From: Opacimonas sp964559075
GTDB taxonomy: Bacteria > Pseudomonadota > Gammaproteobacteria > Enterobacterales > Alteromonadaceae
Assembly: GCA_964559075.1 (NCBI GenBank)
Contig: CAZLGJ010000072.1
Span: 1 to 14,559, forward strand
DNA length: 14,559 nucleotides
Direction of reading: 5' to 3'
The translations under genes and the position numbers were made by a program. The stretch's first letter is position 1, and every line of letters begins with the position of its first letter. The notes below the pieces were generated by a model. That model was not told the origin of the DNA and ran no database searches. It saw only the letters and a program-made list of their open reading frames with translations. Positions 1 to 5,999 of the stretch are shown here, in pieces.

Positions 1-2
1 AC

Positions 3-584
3 TATGATCCAGTCATAGGTCGTTTCTATAGTAATGATCCAATTGACGCTGTTTCACACCTCAGTAATGAAGAAGGGATTAGAGGATTCAATAGATATTC
101 ATATGCAGTCAATAACCCATACAAATATACAGATCCAGATGGGAAGGCTATTTGTGGTGGGCTTTGTGTAATAGGTGTTGGCTTAGCTGTAGGATATGCT
201 TTTGATTTAGCAATTGAGGCTATAAGAGGTGATGAAAACTCAACTGGAAATACCGCAGGTAATGTAGCAACTGGTGGAGTCGTTGCAGCAACAGGCCCAT
301 TTGCCGATAAACCAAGAGGAGGTATCGCAGGTGGAGGTAAGGCTGGTACTAAAACTTCAGTGGCTAGTATAGCAAACCATAAGGCTGCAAAAGATGGTAA
401 AATTAGTAAGAAAACTAGACATGCAGTTACTAAAGTTCTGAGGAAAGTTCCATATGTAGGCACTGCCATAGGTGCTGGACAACTCGTAGATGCGGTTGTT
501 GACAGAGTTCAATCTGAAACTTCTAATGAATCAACGAATCAAGAAAAAACTCAAGTTCAAGAAAAGGAGCGTCAAAATGACTAG
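3..584 (+). CDS. Rhs-family polymorphic toxin, C-terminal end (5' partial)
   Basis: The reading frame is open from the window edge, so only the last 193 residues are visible. The first ~43 residues are the end of an Rhs/YD-repeat shell: YDPVIGRFYSNDPI, then RYSYAVNNPYKYTDPDGK. This is the hallmark Rhs core boundary (bases 132-149), after which variable toxin tips begin. The tip is about 144 residues. It starts with a hydrophobic Gly/Ala-rich stretch (ICGGLCVIGVGLAVGYAFDL), continues through a Gly-rich linker, and ends with a basic segment and a second hydrophobic patch (VPYVGTAIGAGQLVDAVV) before a charged tail. I do not recognise a catalytic nuclease or deaminase motif; a membrane-active tip is possible but is only inference. 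In known systems such proteins are delivered by type VI or similar secretion and kill neighbours lacking the immunity protein. The stop codon overlaps the next gene. The region is AT-rich compared with the rest of the window, as expected for a transferred cassette. Confidence 0.88.
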   Translation, partial: YDPVIGRFYSNDPIDAVSHLSNEEGIRGFNRYSYAVNNPYKYTDPDGKAICGGLCVIGVGLAVGYAFDLAIEAIRGDENSTGNTAGNVATGGVVAATGPFADKPRGGIAGGGKAGTKTSVASIANHKAAKDGKISKKTRHAVTKVLRKVPYVGTAIGAGQLVDAVVDRVQSETSNESTNQEKTQVQEKERQND

Positions 585-921
585 TTATGAATCATTTGAG
601 CGCTTTATTGAAACATCAGGATTATCAGATTACTTCAAGGGTGATCGAGACCTTGAGTTGAGGCTATACCATGATCTAGGAATATATGGTGATATTGCTG
701 AGAGCTATATTGAAACTCTCAGGGATAACTGCAATGTCGATGTAACAGACTTTGTATTTAGCGACTATTTTCCAGAAGAGTTTGCAGGGAAAAACCAACT
801 GCAAAAAATCATATTTAGCTTAGTCCCTTTTATACGTTCAAAAGTTGAAGATCGAAAAGGATATAAACCACTAACGTTTCTAATGCTCAAGGATGCTATA
901 AGAAAAGGAAAACTAGTTTAA
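577..921 (+). CDS. Probable Rhs immunity protein, DUF1493-like (114 aa)
   Basis: This small cytoplasmic protein starts at an ATG lying inside the last codons of the rhs gene (8-base overlap), with GGAG at 565-568 as a well-placed ribosome site. A start at 490 is possible in the same frame but would bury 87 bases in the toxin gene and lacks this site, so 577 is preferred. The central segment (RLYHDLGIYGDIAESYIETL, then NVDVTDFVFSDYFPEE) matches my recollection of the DUF1493 family: an acyl-carrier-like helical region with a D-LGI-GD-AE core followed by NVD..DF.F..YFP. The product is acidic in the middle and basic at the C-terminus and has no signal peptide. Position directly after a toxin tip, overlapping it, and before a terminator is the classic place of a cognate immunity gene. 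The pairing is inferred from context; the family assignment is fairly sure. Confidence 0.8.
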   Translation: MTSYESFERFIETSGLSDYFKGDRDLELRLYHDLGIYGDIAESYIETLRDNCNVDVTDFVFSDYFPEEFAGKNQLQKIIFSLVPFIRSKVEDRKGYKPLTFLMLKDAIRKGKLV

Positions 922-938
922 CAAACAACTTTGAATCC

Positions 939-976
939 AAAGCCTCGCACTCTGACCTCGGAAGCGGGGCTTTTTT
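939..976 (+). terminator. Rho-independent terminator after the immunity gene
   Basis: The arms AAGCCTCGC and GCGGGGCTT form a stem with one G-T pair and are followed by six T. It begins 18 bases after the immunity stop codon and closes the toxin-immunity transcript. The IS256-type left end begins immediately after the T run. Confidence 0.75.
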
Positions 977-978
977 GA

Positions 979-1313
979 GGTAGTGTTTAAAAATCTGTGT
1001 CATTTCACTATGATTAACCCTAGAGGAATGACTTATTTCAAAACAATTCGACATGGACGAGGCTATCAAAGCCTTACGTTCAGGTAAAGACCTCACTGGT
1101 AAAGATGGCGTACTTACCCCTTTAATCAAACAACTTACTGAAGCTGCTTTGCAGGCTGAGTTGGAACAGCATCTTCATGAAGATGCTGTTCCAAACCGAA
1201 AAAATGGCAAGACACCCAAAAAGGTAAAAACCTGCTCGGGTGCGTTTGAGCTCGACACCCCTTGTGACCGTGCTGGCACATTTGAGCCCTAACTGGTCAA
1301 GAAAAACCAAACC
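979..1313 (+). mobile_element. IS256-family insertion sequence remnant (left end only)
   Basis: The segment opens with GGTAGTGTTTAAAAATCTGTG, which looks like the terminal inverted repeat and leader of IS256-family elements. It runs through the N-terminal part of a mutator-type transposase. The rest of the element, including the DDE catalytic core and right end, is absent: after about base 1313 the sequence switches to unrelated Rhs-like coding material. The element sits flush against the terminator of the immunity gene. Confidence 0.7.
1028..1313 (+). pseudogene. IS256-family transposase, N-terminal fragment, broken
   Basis: The readable frame from ATG 1053 gives MDEAIKALRSGKDLTGKDGV and LTEAALQAELEQHL, typical of the N-terminus of IS256/mutator-family transposases (full proteins are about 400 aa). 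The likely original start is ATG 1028, preceded by GAGG. An extra A in the run at 1039-1043 appears to put it out of frame with the rest. At 1290-1292 a TAA replaces what looks like a Gln codon in the usual FEPQLVKKNQT motif, and reading on in frame gives LVKKNQT. The homology then stops. The gene therefore carries a probable frameshift, a nonsense codon and a 3' truncation, and cannot be functional. Confidence 0.8.
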
Positions 1314-1491
1314 AATCAAACTTATCAGAATGAAGGTGCTGGTGCAGCAGCCAAGTCTCTTGCTGTGGGCGGAGTTATAACAGCCGCTACTTGAGGACTC
1401 GGAAAACTTGCTCATTCAGCCTATAAAGCATATAAAGGTGTTAAGGTTGCTAGTGGAGCTGAATCTGCTGTTCAAGGTGTCAAACTAGAAA
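1314..1491 (+). pseudogene. Rhs-like toxin-module fragment (decayed)
   Basis: Reading on in the transposase frame past its breakpoint gives a Gly/Ala-rich segment (GAGAAAKSLAVGGVITAAT, a TGA stop at 1392-1394, then GLGKLAHSAYKAYKGVKVAS and AESAVQGVKL). This composition and the GG.ITAATxGLGK pattern resemble the linker between Rhs cores and their toxin tips. It has no start, contains a stop and is cut off at 1491 by IS66 sequence. I read it as the remains of a displaced older Rhs tip, separated from the live cassette by the IS256 remnant. The assignment rests on composition and pattern, not on a confident family match. Confidence 0.45.
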
Positions 1492-1722
1492 AACAATCGT
1501 GCCGAGCGCTTTATCAAACCCTTTGTCATTGGCAGAAAAAATTGGATGTTTAGTCAAACGGCCAACGGCGCTCACGCATCAGCTGTGCTGTACTCGATCA
1601 TCGAAACGGCCAAAGCAAATGGCCTAGTACCATTTGATTACCTGATGTACATGCTAGAGCAAATCAGCCAGCCAGATGTTGATATCGATGCACTTCTGCC
1701 ATGGGAGATCAAAATCGGTTAG
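1492..1722 (+). pseudogene. IS66-family transposase (TnpC), C-terminal fragment
   Basis: This open stretch encodes 76 residues: NRAERFIKPFVIGRKNWMFS, then GAHASAVLYSIIETAKANGL, and a C-terminal ALLPWEIKIG before TAG at 1720. N.AER.I.PFV.GRKNW.FS followed by G..ASA.LYS.IETAKANG is the diagnostic C-terminal part of IS66 transposases, including the region of the last catalytic acidic residue. Full-length TnpC is about 500 aa, so roughly 85% is missing. The fragment has no start codon or ribosome site of its own. It is a remnant left by deletion or by insertion at the Rhs fragment. Confidence 0.88.
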
Positions 1723-1725
1723 TGG

Positions 1726-1743
1726 GGTTTACCGGACGGATAC
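1726..1743 (+). repeat. IS66-type right terminal inverted repeat
   Basis: GGTTTACCGGACGGATAC just after the transposase stop closely resembles the IS66-family end (consensus containing CACCGGACGCTTAC). It marks the right boundary of the remnant. No matching left end is visible upstream. Confidence 0.6.
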
Positions 1744-1808
1744 AGCTATAAGTAATACAGACTATTCTTGACTGTAACGTACTTTTTCTTGAATGACATA
1801 ACTCACCT

Positions 1809-1862
1809 CCAATGTCTAAGGCATTTGTACCATGTTTTGTACCACATGGCATAGGACATTGG
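1809..1862. repeat. Imperfect inverted repeat with nested direct repeats
   Basis: CCAATGTC at 1809-1816 is inverted as GACATTGG at 1855-1862, and the arms continue with partial complementarity. Inside are two copies of TTTGTACCA (1824-1832 and 1836-1844) spaced 12 bp start to start. It could be a recombinase or regulator binding array, or a small mobile or structured RNA element. The sequence alone does not decide. Confidence 0.55.
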
Positions 1863-1929
1863 CGTTAACGTATGATTTTTAAGTGTTTTTTGTATTTTCA
1901 CTGTATTTTTTGGGGTGATAAACAGTTTT

Positions 1930-1944
1930 CAATAATGATTGTTC
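1930..1944. promoter_or_regulatory. Weak Fur-box-like site upstream of the FecA-like receptor
   Basis: CAATAATGATTGTTC keeps the ATAATnATT centre of the 7-1-7 Fur consensus but matches only about 9 of 14 informative positions. Its place upstream of a TonB-dependent receptor gene makes iron control plausible. It lies about 180 bases before the start codon, which is rather far. Confidence 0.3.
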
Positions 1945-1953
1945 ATGTTAATT

Positions 1954-1979
1954 AATATTCGGGATTAATGTTCGGGATT
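1954..1979. repeat. 13-bp tandem repeat, possible operator
   Basis: AATATTCGGGATT is followed directly by AATGTTCGGGATT (12 of 13 identical), then TTTTCCCG, which can pair with the second CGGGA. Tandem half-sites of this kind upstream of a regulated transporter gene can be binding sites for a dimeric regulator. No specific protein can be named. Confidence 0.45.
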
Positions 1980-2121
1980 TTTTCCCGCCCCTTCAGCACC
2001 CCCCAGCTCATATTTTAAAATGAATTCGTCCACATAATATTTAATTCCACACGTAAATGTTCTAGTTTAGGCTCGCAATGAAGTACCCATAAACTTCATA
2101 TCTTAAACAAGGAACACACTC

Positions 2122-4371
2122 ATGAAAATGAATAAACTCAACTACTCGCTATTAATTGCGCTGGGTTTACATCTACCCGCGCTTGCAGATACAACCGAAG
2201 CTAAGCAAATCGAGCGCATTAGCGTGACGCAATCGCTTCCTGCTAACACTAACTTTGTACCAGGTACCGTAGAGGTGCTTACGCGAGCTGAACTTGATCA
2301 GCAGCGCGTTTTTTCAGTAAAAGAAGCATTAGAAAATGTCGCCGGTATCAACGTCGTTAGTGAAGACGTTTTTTCAGCACGCTTAAACATCGGTATTCGC
2401 GGTCTCAATCCTCGTCGTAGTTCACGAGTGTTATTAATGGAAGACGGCATGCCGTTGTTCCTTTCTCCTTATGGCGATCCATCGGCCAGTTACTCAACAC
2501 CAATGGAAAACGTAGAGCGCATCGAAATCACTAAAGGCTCTGGCCAAATCATCAATGGCCCGCAAACGATTGGTGGCATCATCAATTTCGTGACTATGCC
2601 GGTGCCGCGTGATGGCGTCGAAGGTGCTGTGAACGTCGAGCTAGGCAACAATGACTTCCAAGGCTTGCACGGTCGCGTTGGTTTTGGTGGTGAGCAAGGC
2701 GGAATCATGGTTAGCGTGATGGATAAAGAGGGTGACGGCGTACGTGAAAACCACACGCTCGGCATTCAGGATTATCAAATCAAAGGCATGCTGCAACTTA
2801 ACGAACAGCATTCATTGACGGCCAAAATCTCTCAGTTTGAAGAATTATCACGTCAATCAGAAACCGGTCTAAGTGCCGCTGAATATGCAGAAAACCCTTA
2901 CCAAGCACCTACTGGTTTGGTTGACCGTTTCCAGCAGCAGCGTGATACATACCAGCTGATCCACGATTTTACTATCAGCCCTACCGCCGTATTATCAACG
3001 CAAGCATACCGCGTTGAACAAGAGCGCGCCTCGTTTAGACAAATCAACGGTCCAGGTGAAAACATTGAATTCTGTCCAGGTGATAACGGTGCAACTGGCG
3101 ATGTCGCAGGTGAAGAAGAAGCGTTAGCGCCAACCCTAGAAAACTCACAAGTGTGTGGCGGTAGATGGCGTCCACGTGAGTTTGAATACTATGGCGTTGA
3201 ACCTCGTTTGTCCATCGTTCACAACCTGTTTGGTGACAAAAGTGAAGCAGTGATTGGCTTTAGATATCACGAAGAAGATATTTTGCGCAACCAATTCCGC
3301 GGTTTTGATTCGCGCTTCCACGATTTGAACTTTGCTCGTGGATATCAAGGTGTAGATGAAGATGACGGTCGTGCTGGGTGGCACAATGAACAAATCGAAA
3401 CACAAGTAGTGGCCTATTCATATTATGTGCAAAACAGCATCTTTATGGGTGACTGGACAGTAACCCCAGGCTTGCGTTTTGAAGATGTTAAACAAACCAC
3501 AGATTACGTACGTACCGAAGGTGCAGCACCGACTAATCCGGAAAAACGTTTCACCTATAACTTCACTGAACTATTGCCTGGTTTAGGCGTTACTTATGAT
3601 GGTTTAGAAGATACGACGTTATTTGCAGGTATTCACAAAGGCTTTGCCCCTGCGCGTCCAAGCCGTGAAGTTGATGCTGATGAGCCAGATGCGTCTTTCC
3701 TTGCAACCGATCCTGAACAGAGCTGGAACTATGAACTAGGTCTGCGTTCTACTGCAGTAAAGGGTTTGCAAGCCGAAGCGACACTTTTCTACACAGACTT
3801 TAGTGAAATCGTGATTCAAACCGAAGCGGGTCGCTTCATCAATGCCGGTGAGTCTCGTCAGTCAGGTCTTGAAGTAGCTGGTCAATTTGATTCAGCTGAG
3901 CGTTTTGGTACTGATTACAACATTTACGTGCAGGGTAATCTGGCGCAGTTGTTCTTAGCAGAATTCACTAATTCGCAAACAGTGTGGGATGAAGAAGGTG
4001 AAGAGATCTTAGAAACTGCCAGCTTCGAGTCTGGTAACCGTTTGCCATACGCGCCGCGTACTTCTTTAACCCTTGCGGTTGGTTATCAAAGTGCTGATCG
4101 TACGTTAGATGCACGCATCGCGCTTAACCACACCGGTGAGCAGTTTGTTGATGCCGCCAATACGTCGGTCGAATCTGATGACGGCATGGAAGGTAAAATT
4201 CCATCTTACACCCTTGTGAATATGAGCGTGAACTATCAGTTCAACGATGCGTTAACGCTGTTTGTCAGTGGACACAACCTGACTGATAAAGAGTATTTAG
4301 CAAGCCGTAAAGACGGCATGGTGGCTGGCCGTACGCGTCAAGTAAACGCTGGTTTTAACTACCGCTTCTAA
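2122..4371 (+). CDS. TonB-dependent outer-membrane receptor, FecA-like (749 aa)
   Basis: This outer-membrane gated channel probably imports a ferric chelate using TonB energy. Residues 1-22 form a signal peptide (cleavage after LALA), followed by a TonB box near residues 30-36 (IERISVT). The plug shows IGIRGLNPRRSSRVLLMEDG, then SPYGDP, VERIEITKGSG and GPQTIGGIINFVT, which follow the plug of the ferric dicitrate receptor FecA. The strand EYYGVEPRLS also recalls FecA. The C-terminus NLTDKEYLASR...VNAGFNYRF ends in Phe, as barrel proteins do. The N-terminal signalling (STN) domain of FecA is missing, so a FecI/FecR-type surface signal is not expected, and no such genes are nearby. Cys318 and Cys345 probably tie off an acidic extracellular loop. 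The start is supported by AAGGA about 9 bases upstream. The gene is monocistronic, with a strong terminator behind it. The substrate is uncertain: iron chelates are likely, but other metals or organic ligands remain possible. Confidence 0.9.
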   Translation: MKMNKLNYSLLIALGLHLPALADTTEAKQIERISVTQSLPANTNFVPGTVEVLTRAELDQQRVFSVKEALENVAGINVVSEDVFSARLNIGIRGLNPRRSSRVLLMEDGMPLFLSPYGDPSASYSTPMENVERIEITKGSGQIINGPQTIGGIINFVTMPVPRDGVEGAVNVELGNNDFQGLHGRVGFGGEQGGIMVSVMDKEGDGVRENHTLGIQDYQIKGMLQLNEQHSLTAKISQFEELSRQSETGLSAAEYAENPYQAPTGLVDRFQQQRDTYQLIHDFTISPTAVLSTQAYRVEQERASFRQINGPGENIEFCPGDNGATGDVAGEEEALAPTLENSQVCGGRWRPREFEYYGVEPRLSIVHNLFGDKSEAVIGFRYHEEDILRNQFRGFDSRFHDLNFARGYQGVDEDDGRAGWHNEQIETQVVAYSYYVQNSIFMGDWTVTPGLRFEDVKQTTDYVRTEGAAPTNPEKRFTYNFTELLPGLGVTYDGLEDTTLFAGIHKGFAPARPSREVDADEPDASFLATDPEQSWNYELGLRSTAVKGLQAEATLFYTDFSEIVIQTEAGRFINAGESRQSGLEVAGQFDSAERFGTDYNIYVQGNLAQLFLAEFTNSQTVWDEEGEEILETASFESGNRLPYAPRTSLTLAVGYQSADRTLDARIALNHTGEQFVDAANTSVESDDGMEGKIPSYTLVNMSVNYQFNDALTLFVSGHNLTDKEYLASRKDGMVAGRTRQVNAGFNYRF

Positions 4372-4392
4372 AACTAAGTGTCCCCAAAAAGA

Positions 4393-4421
4393 GAGCGCAA
4401 ACACCTGTTTGCGCTTTTTTT
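4393..4421 (+). terminator. Strong Rho-independent terminator after the FecA-like receptor
   Basis: The perfect arms AGCGCAAACA and TGTTTGCGCT are followed by a run of T. It begins 22 bases after the stop codon and separates the receptor from the next gene. Confidence 0.92.
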
Positions 4422-4514
4422 ATTTCCTTGCGCTTCACCGAATTCCTCACTATTTTTGTAGTATAGCTTTGCTTAATCGCAACCACAGATATTGACCATG
4501 ATAAGGATATAAAC

Positions 4515-4880
4515 ATGCGACGCCTATTTTTAGCCACAGCACTGCTACTTTCGACACCCTCCCATGCCGACCTCGGCAAATCGATGATCCAGCTGTGCGA
4601 CCGCTTCATGGCTTGTATGGTAGAGAGTGGCGAAGTGCCGCCAAGCATGATTCAGATGATGCGAGGGATGATGGAGCAACAGTGCAAGCAATTTTCTTCA
4701 CAGTACCAACAATACTCGCAGATGCCGGGTGTCGAAAAGAACGTTGCACAAAAAGCCGAGCAAATGACCATTGCATGTGTCAATGATATGGTAGCGCAAC
4801 CTTGCGCTAAGCTCATGGACGGCGCGGAGCCAACATCATGCCAAGCGCTCAGCGAATGGGGTGACAAACAGTTTCAATAA
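4515..4880 (+). CDS. Small secreted Cys/Met-rich protein of unknown function (121 aa)
   Basis: I do not recognise the family. Residues 1-18 are a clear signal peptide (MRRLFLATALLLSTPSHA), so the protein is periplasmic or exported. The mature ~103-residue chain has six cysteines (28, 34, 57, 88, 97, 109), enough for three disulfides, and about a dozen methionines clustered in MIQMMRGMMEQQC around residues 45-57. The rest looks helical and Gln-rich. The start ATG follows AAGGA by 7 bases. The gene lies alone between the receptor terminator and a convergent PepSY gene, whose stop is only 17 bases away, so it has its own promoter. A metal- or redox-related periplasmic role is conceivable from the Met/Cys content but is unproven. 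The intact signal peptide and ribosome site make it a real gene. Confidence 0.8.
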   Translation: MRRLFLATALLLSTPSHADLGKSMIQLCDRFMACMVESGEVPPSMIQMMRGMMEQQCKQFSSQYQQYSQMPGVEKNVAQKAEQMTIACVNDMVAQPCAKLMDGAEPTSCQALSEWGDKQFQ

Positions 4881-4897
4881 GGTTTGCCACGCTACCT

Positions 4898-5980
4898 CTA
4901 GCTACGCACCCACCTATTGCGTCTAAACAAGTACAGATAAAGCCCGGTCAAACTCAGCCATACTGGGCTTAACCCCAATACACACCAGATAATTTTGGTC
5001 GTTAATCCACCCAAATAGCCGAAGTGCAGTTTGCGAAAACTATCGTCAATCACCGCGCCAATATGAGCTTCGCGAATATCTAAAGTATGTAACAATGAGC
5101 CGTCAGATTTGGCATAGGTTAAAACACTGGAATACTCACTTTGTAAGACACCTGAATCAGGCGCACACCCAAACACCATAAACTCCAGTTCTGGCTCTGA
5201 TGGGATCAGCAGATAAGTTGGGGTAAATCCGGGCAAATCATTGGTGCTTCGCTCGAGGATCTGCTGCACCGACAGGGTTTCTTTATCATACAGCGGCGCT
5301 GTAAACGGCACCGGCTCATGAATTACGTGATGTTCGATTTCATGCGCTACCATCAAAATATTCCAATACGCACCAGTAAAGGCCAAAATAATCAGCACGG
5401 GAGAACTGTTAATCCCGATCAGCTTATGTAGGTCACTAAACATGATGCGTCTTGCTTGCTTGAGTCTTAAGCGAAATAGCGATGTCCAAAAATTGCGATA
5501 CAACACAATGCCGCTGATCCCCAAAAATAGGAGTGCGATAGACACGACAGCACCGATAAACATGCCATTGGCGTCTAACAAAAACGCATAATGTAATTCG
5601 AGCAACCAATCGGTCAAGTAGTGACTCATGCTAACTGGTTCGGATAAGATCTCGCCAGTATATTGATTCAGATAGACTTTATACCAATCATGAGTGTTGT
5701 ATTTAACGAGGTATGCGGCATCCGTGCGCTTTTTATTGTCAAATATCTCCCAACCAGCCACGCCGTAATCTGGCAACTCGGTTTCCAGTGAATCTATCAT
5801 CTTATCAATAGATACGCGGTGCGTGTCTGCATCGGTATTGACTGTCATATGGTGAGGCCTAAGCCAACTATCCAGCTCGACTTTAAATACCAAAATACTG
5901 CCTGTAATTGACACAATAAATAAGGGCAACATTGCGAACAATGCTGCCCATGAGTGCCATTTGAATAACGACTTTCTCAT
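4898..5980 (-). CDS. PepSY-associated transmembrane protein, putative siderophore-iron reductase (360 aa)
   Basis: This inner-membrane protein belongs to the PepSY-TM group that accompanies siderophore receptors (FoxB/FpvG-like relatives are implicated in reducing or releasing siderophore iron in the periplasm). Four hydrophobic segments are visible: near residues 12-33 (after RKSLFKWHSW), 140-162 (IGAVVSIALLFLGISGIVLY), 190-213 and 328-352 (WCVLGLSPVWLSLTGLYLYL). Two periplasmic PepSY-like regions lie between them (about 35-135 and 215-325). Candidate metal- or heme-contacting histidines occur in LHYAF, DLHKLIG, HEIEHHVIHE and RKLHFGYLGG. Length and layout are normal for the family. The start ATG lies 19 bases after the stop codon of the upstream receptor, with GAGG before it, so the two genes form one operon under the upstream Fur-like site. 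The exact electron donor or substrate is unknown. Confidence 0.85.
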   Translation of the reverse strand: MRKSLFKWHSWAALFAMLPLFIVSITGSILVFKVELDSWLRPHHMTVNTDADTHRVSIDKMIDSLETELPDYGVAGWEIFDNKKRTDAAYLVKYNTHDWYKVYLNQYTGEILSEPVSMSHYLTDWLLELHYAFLLDANGMFIGAVVSIALLFLGISGIVLYRNFWTSLFRLRLKQARRIMFSDLHKLIGINSSPVLIILAFTGAYWNILMVAHEIEHHVIHEPVPFTAPLYDKETLSVQQILERSTNDLPGFTPTYLLIPSEPELEFMVFGCAPDSGVLQSEYSSVLTYAKSDGSLLHTLDIREAHIGAVIDDSFRKLHFGYLGGLTTKIIWCVLGLSPVWLSLTGLYLYLFRRNRWVRS

Positions 5981-5999
5981 TAAAAACTAGCCTCGATAA

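Larger units (their letters stand above)
1744..2121. other. Non-coding region between the mobile-element remnants and the TonB receptor gene
   Basis: I find no convincing gene in these ~380 bases. They contain a 54-bp imperfect inverted repeat with internal direct repeats (1809-1862), a T-rich stretch, a weak Fur-like site (1930-1944), a 13-bp tandem repeat (1954-1979), a C-rich run, and a short hairpin TGAAGT/ACTTCA (2079-2098) in the probable leader of the downstream gene. The receptor promoter must lie here, but I cannot pick a clear -35/-10 pair. Confidence 0.7.

Noticed and set aside
26..469. 147-codon open frame on the minus strand
   Set aside because: It is antisense to the Rhs frame, and its Pro/Ala/Leu-rich product follows from the codon use of the true gene; no ribosome site or family match.
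490..576. Longer N-terminus for the immunity protein
   Set aside because: It lies wholly within the rhs gene, encodes a basic low-complexity leader, and lacks a ribosome site; ATG 577 has GGAG 8 bases upstream.
1122..1415. 97-codon minus-strand open frame over the IS256 remnant
   Set aside because: It spans the junction between two remnants in antisense, with no start signal or family resemblance.
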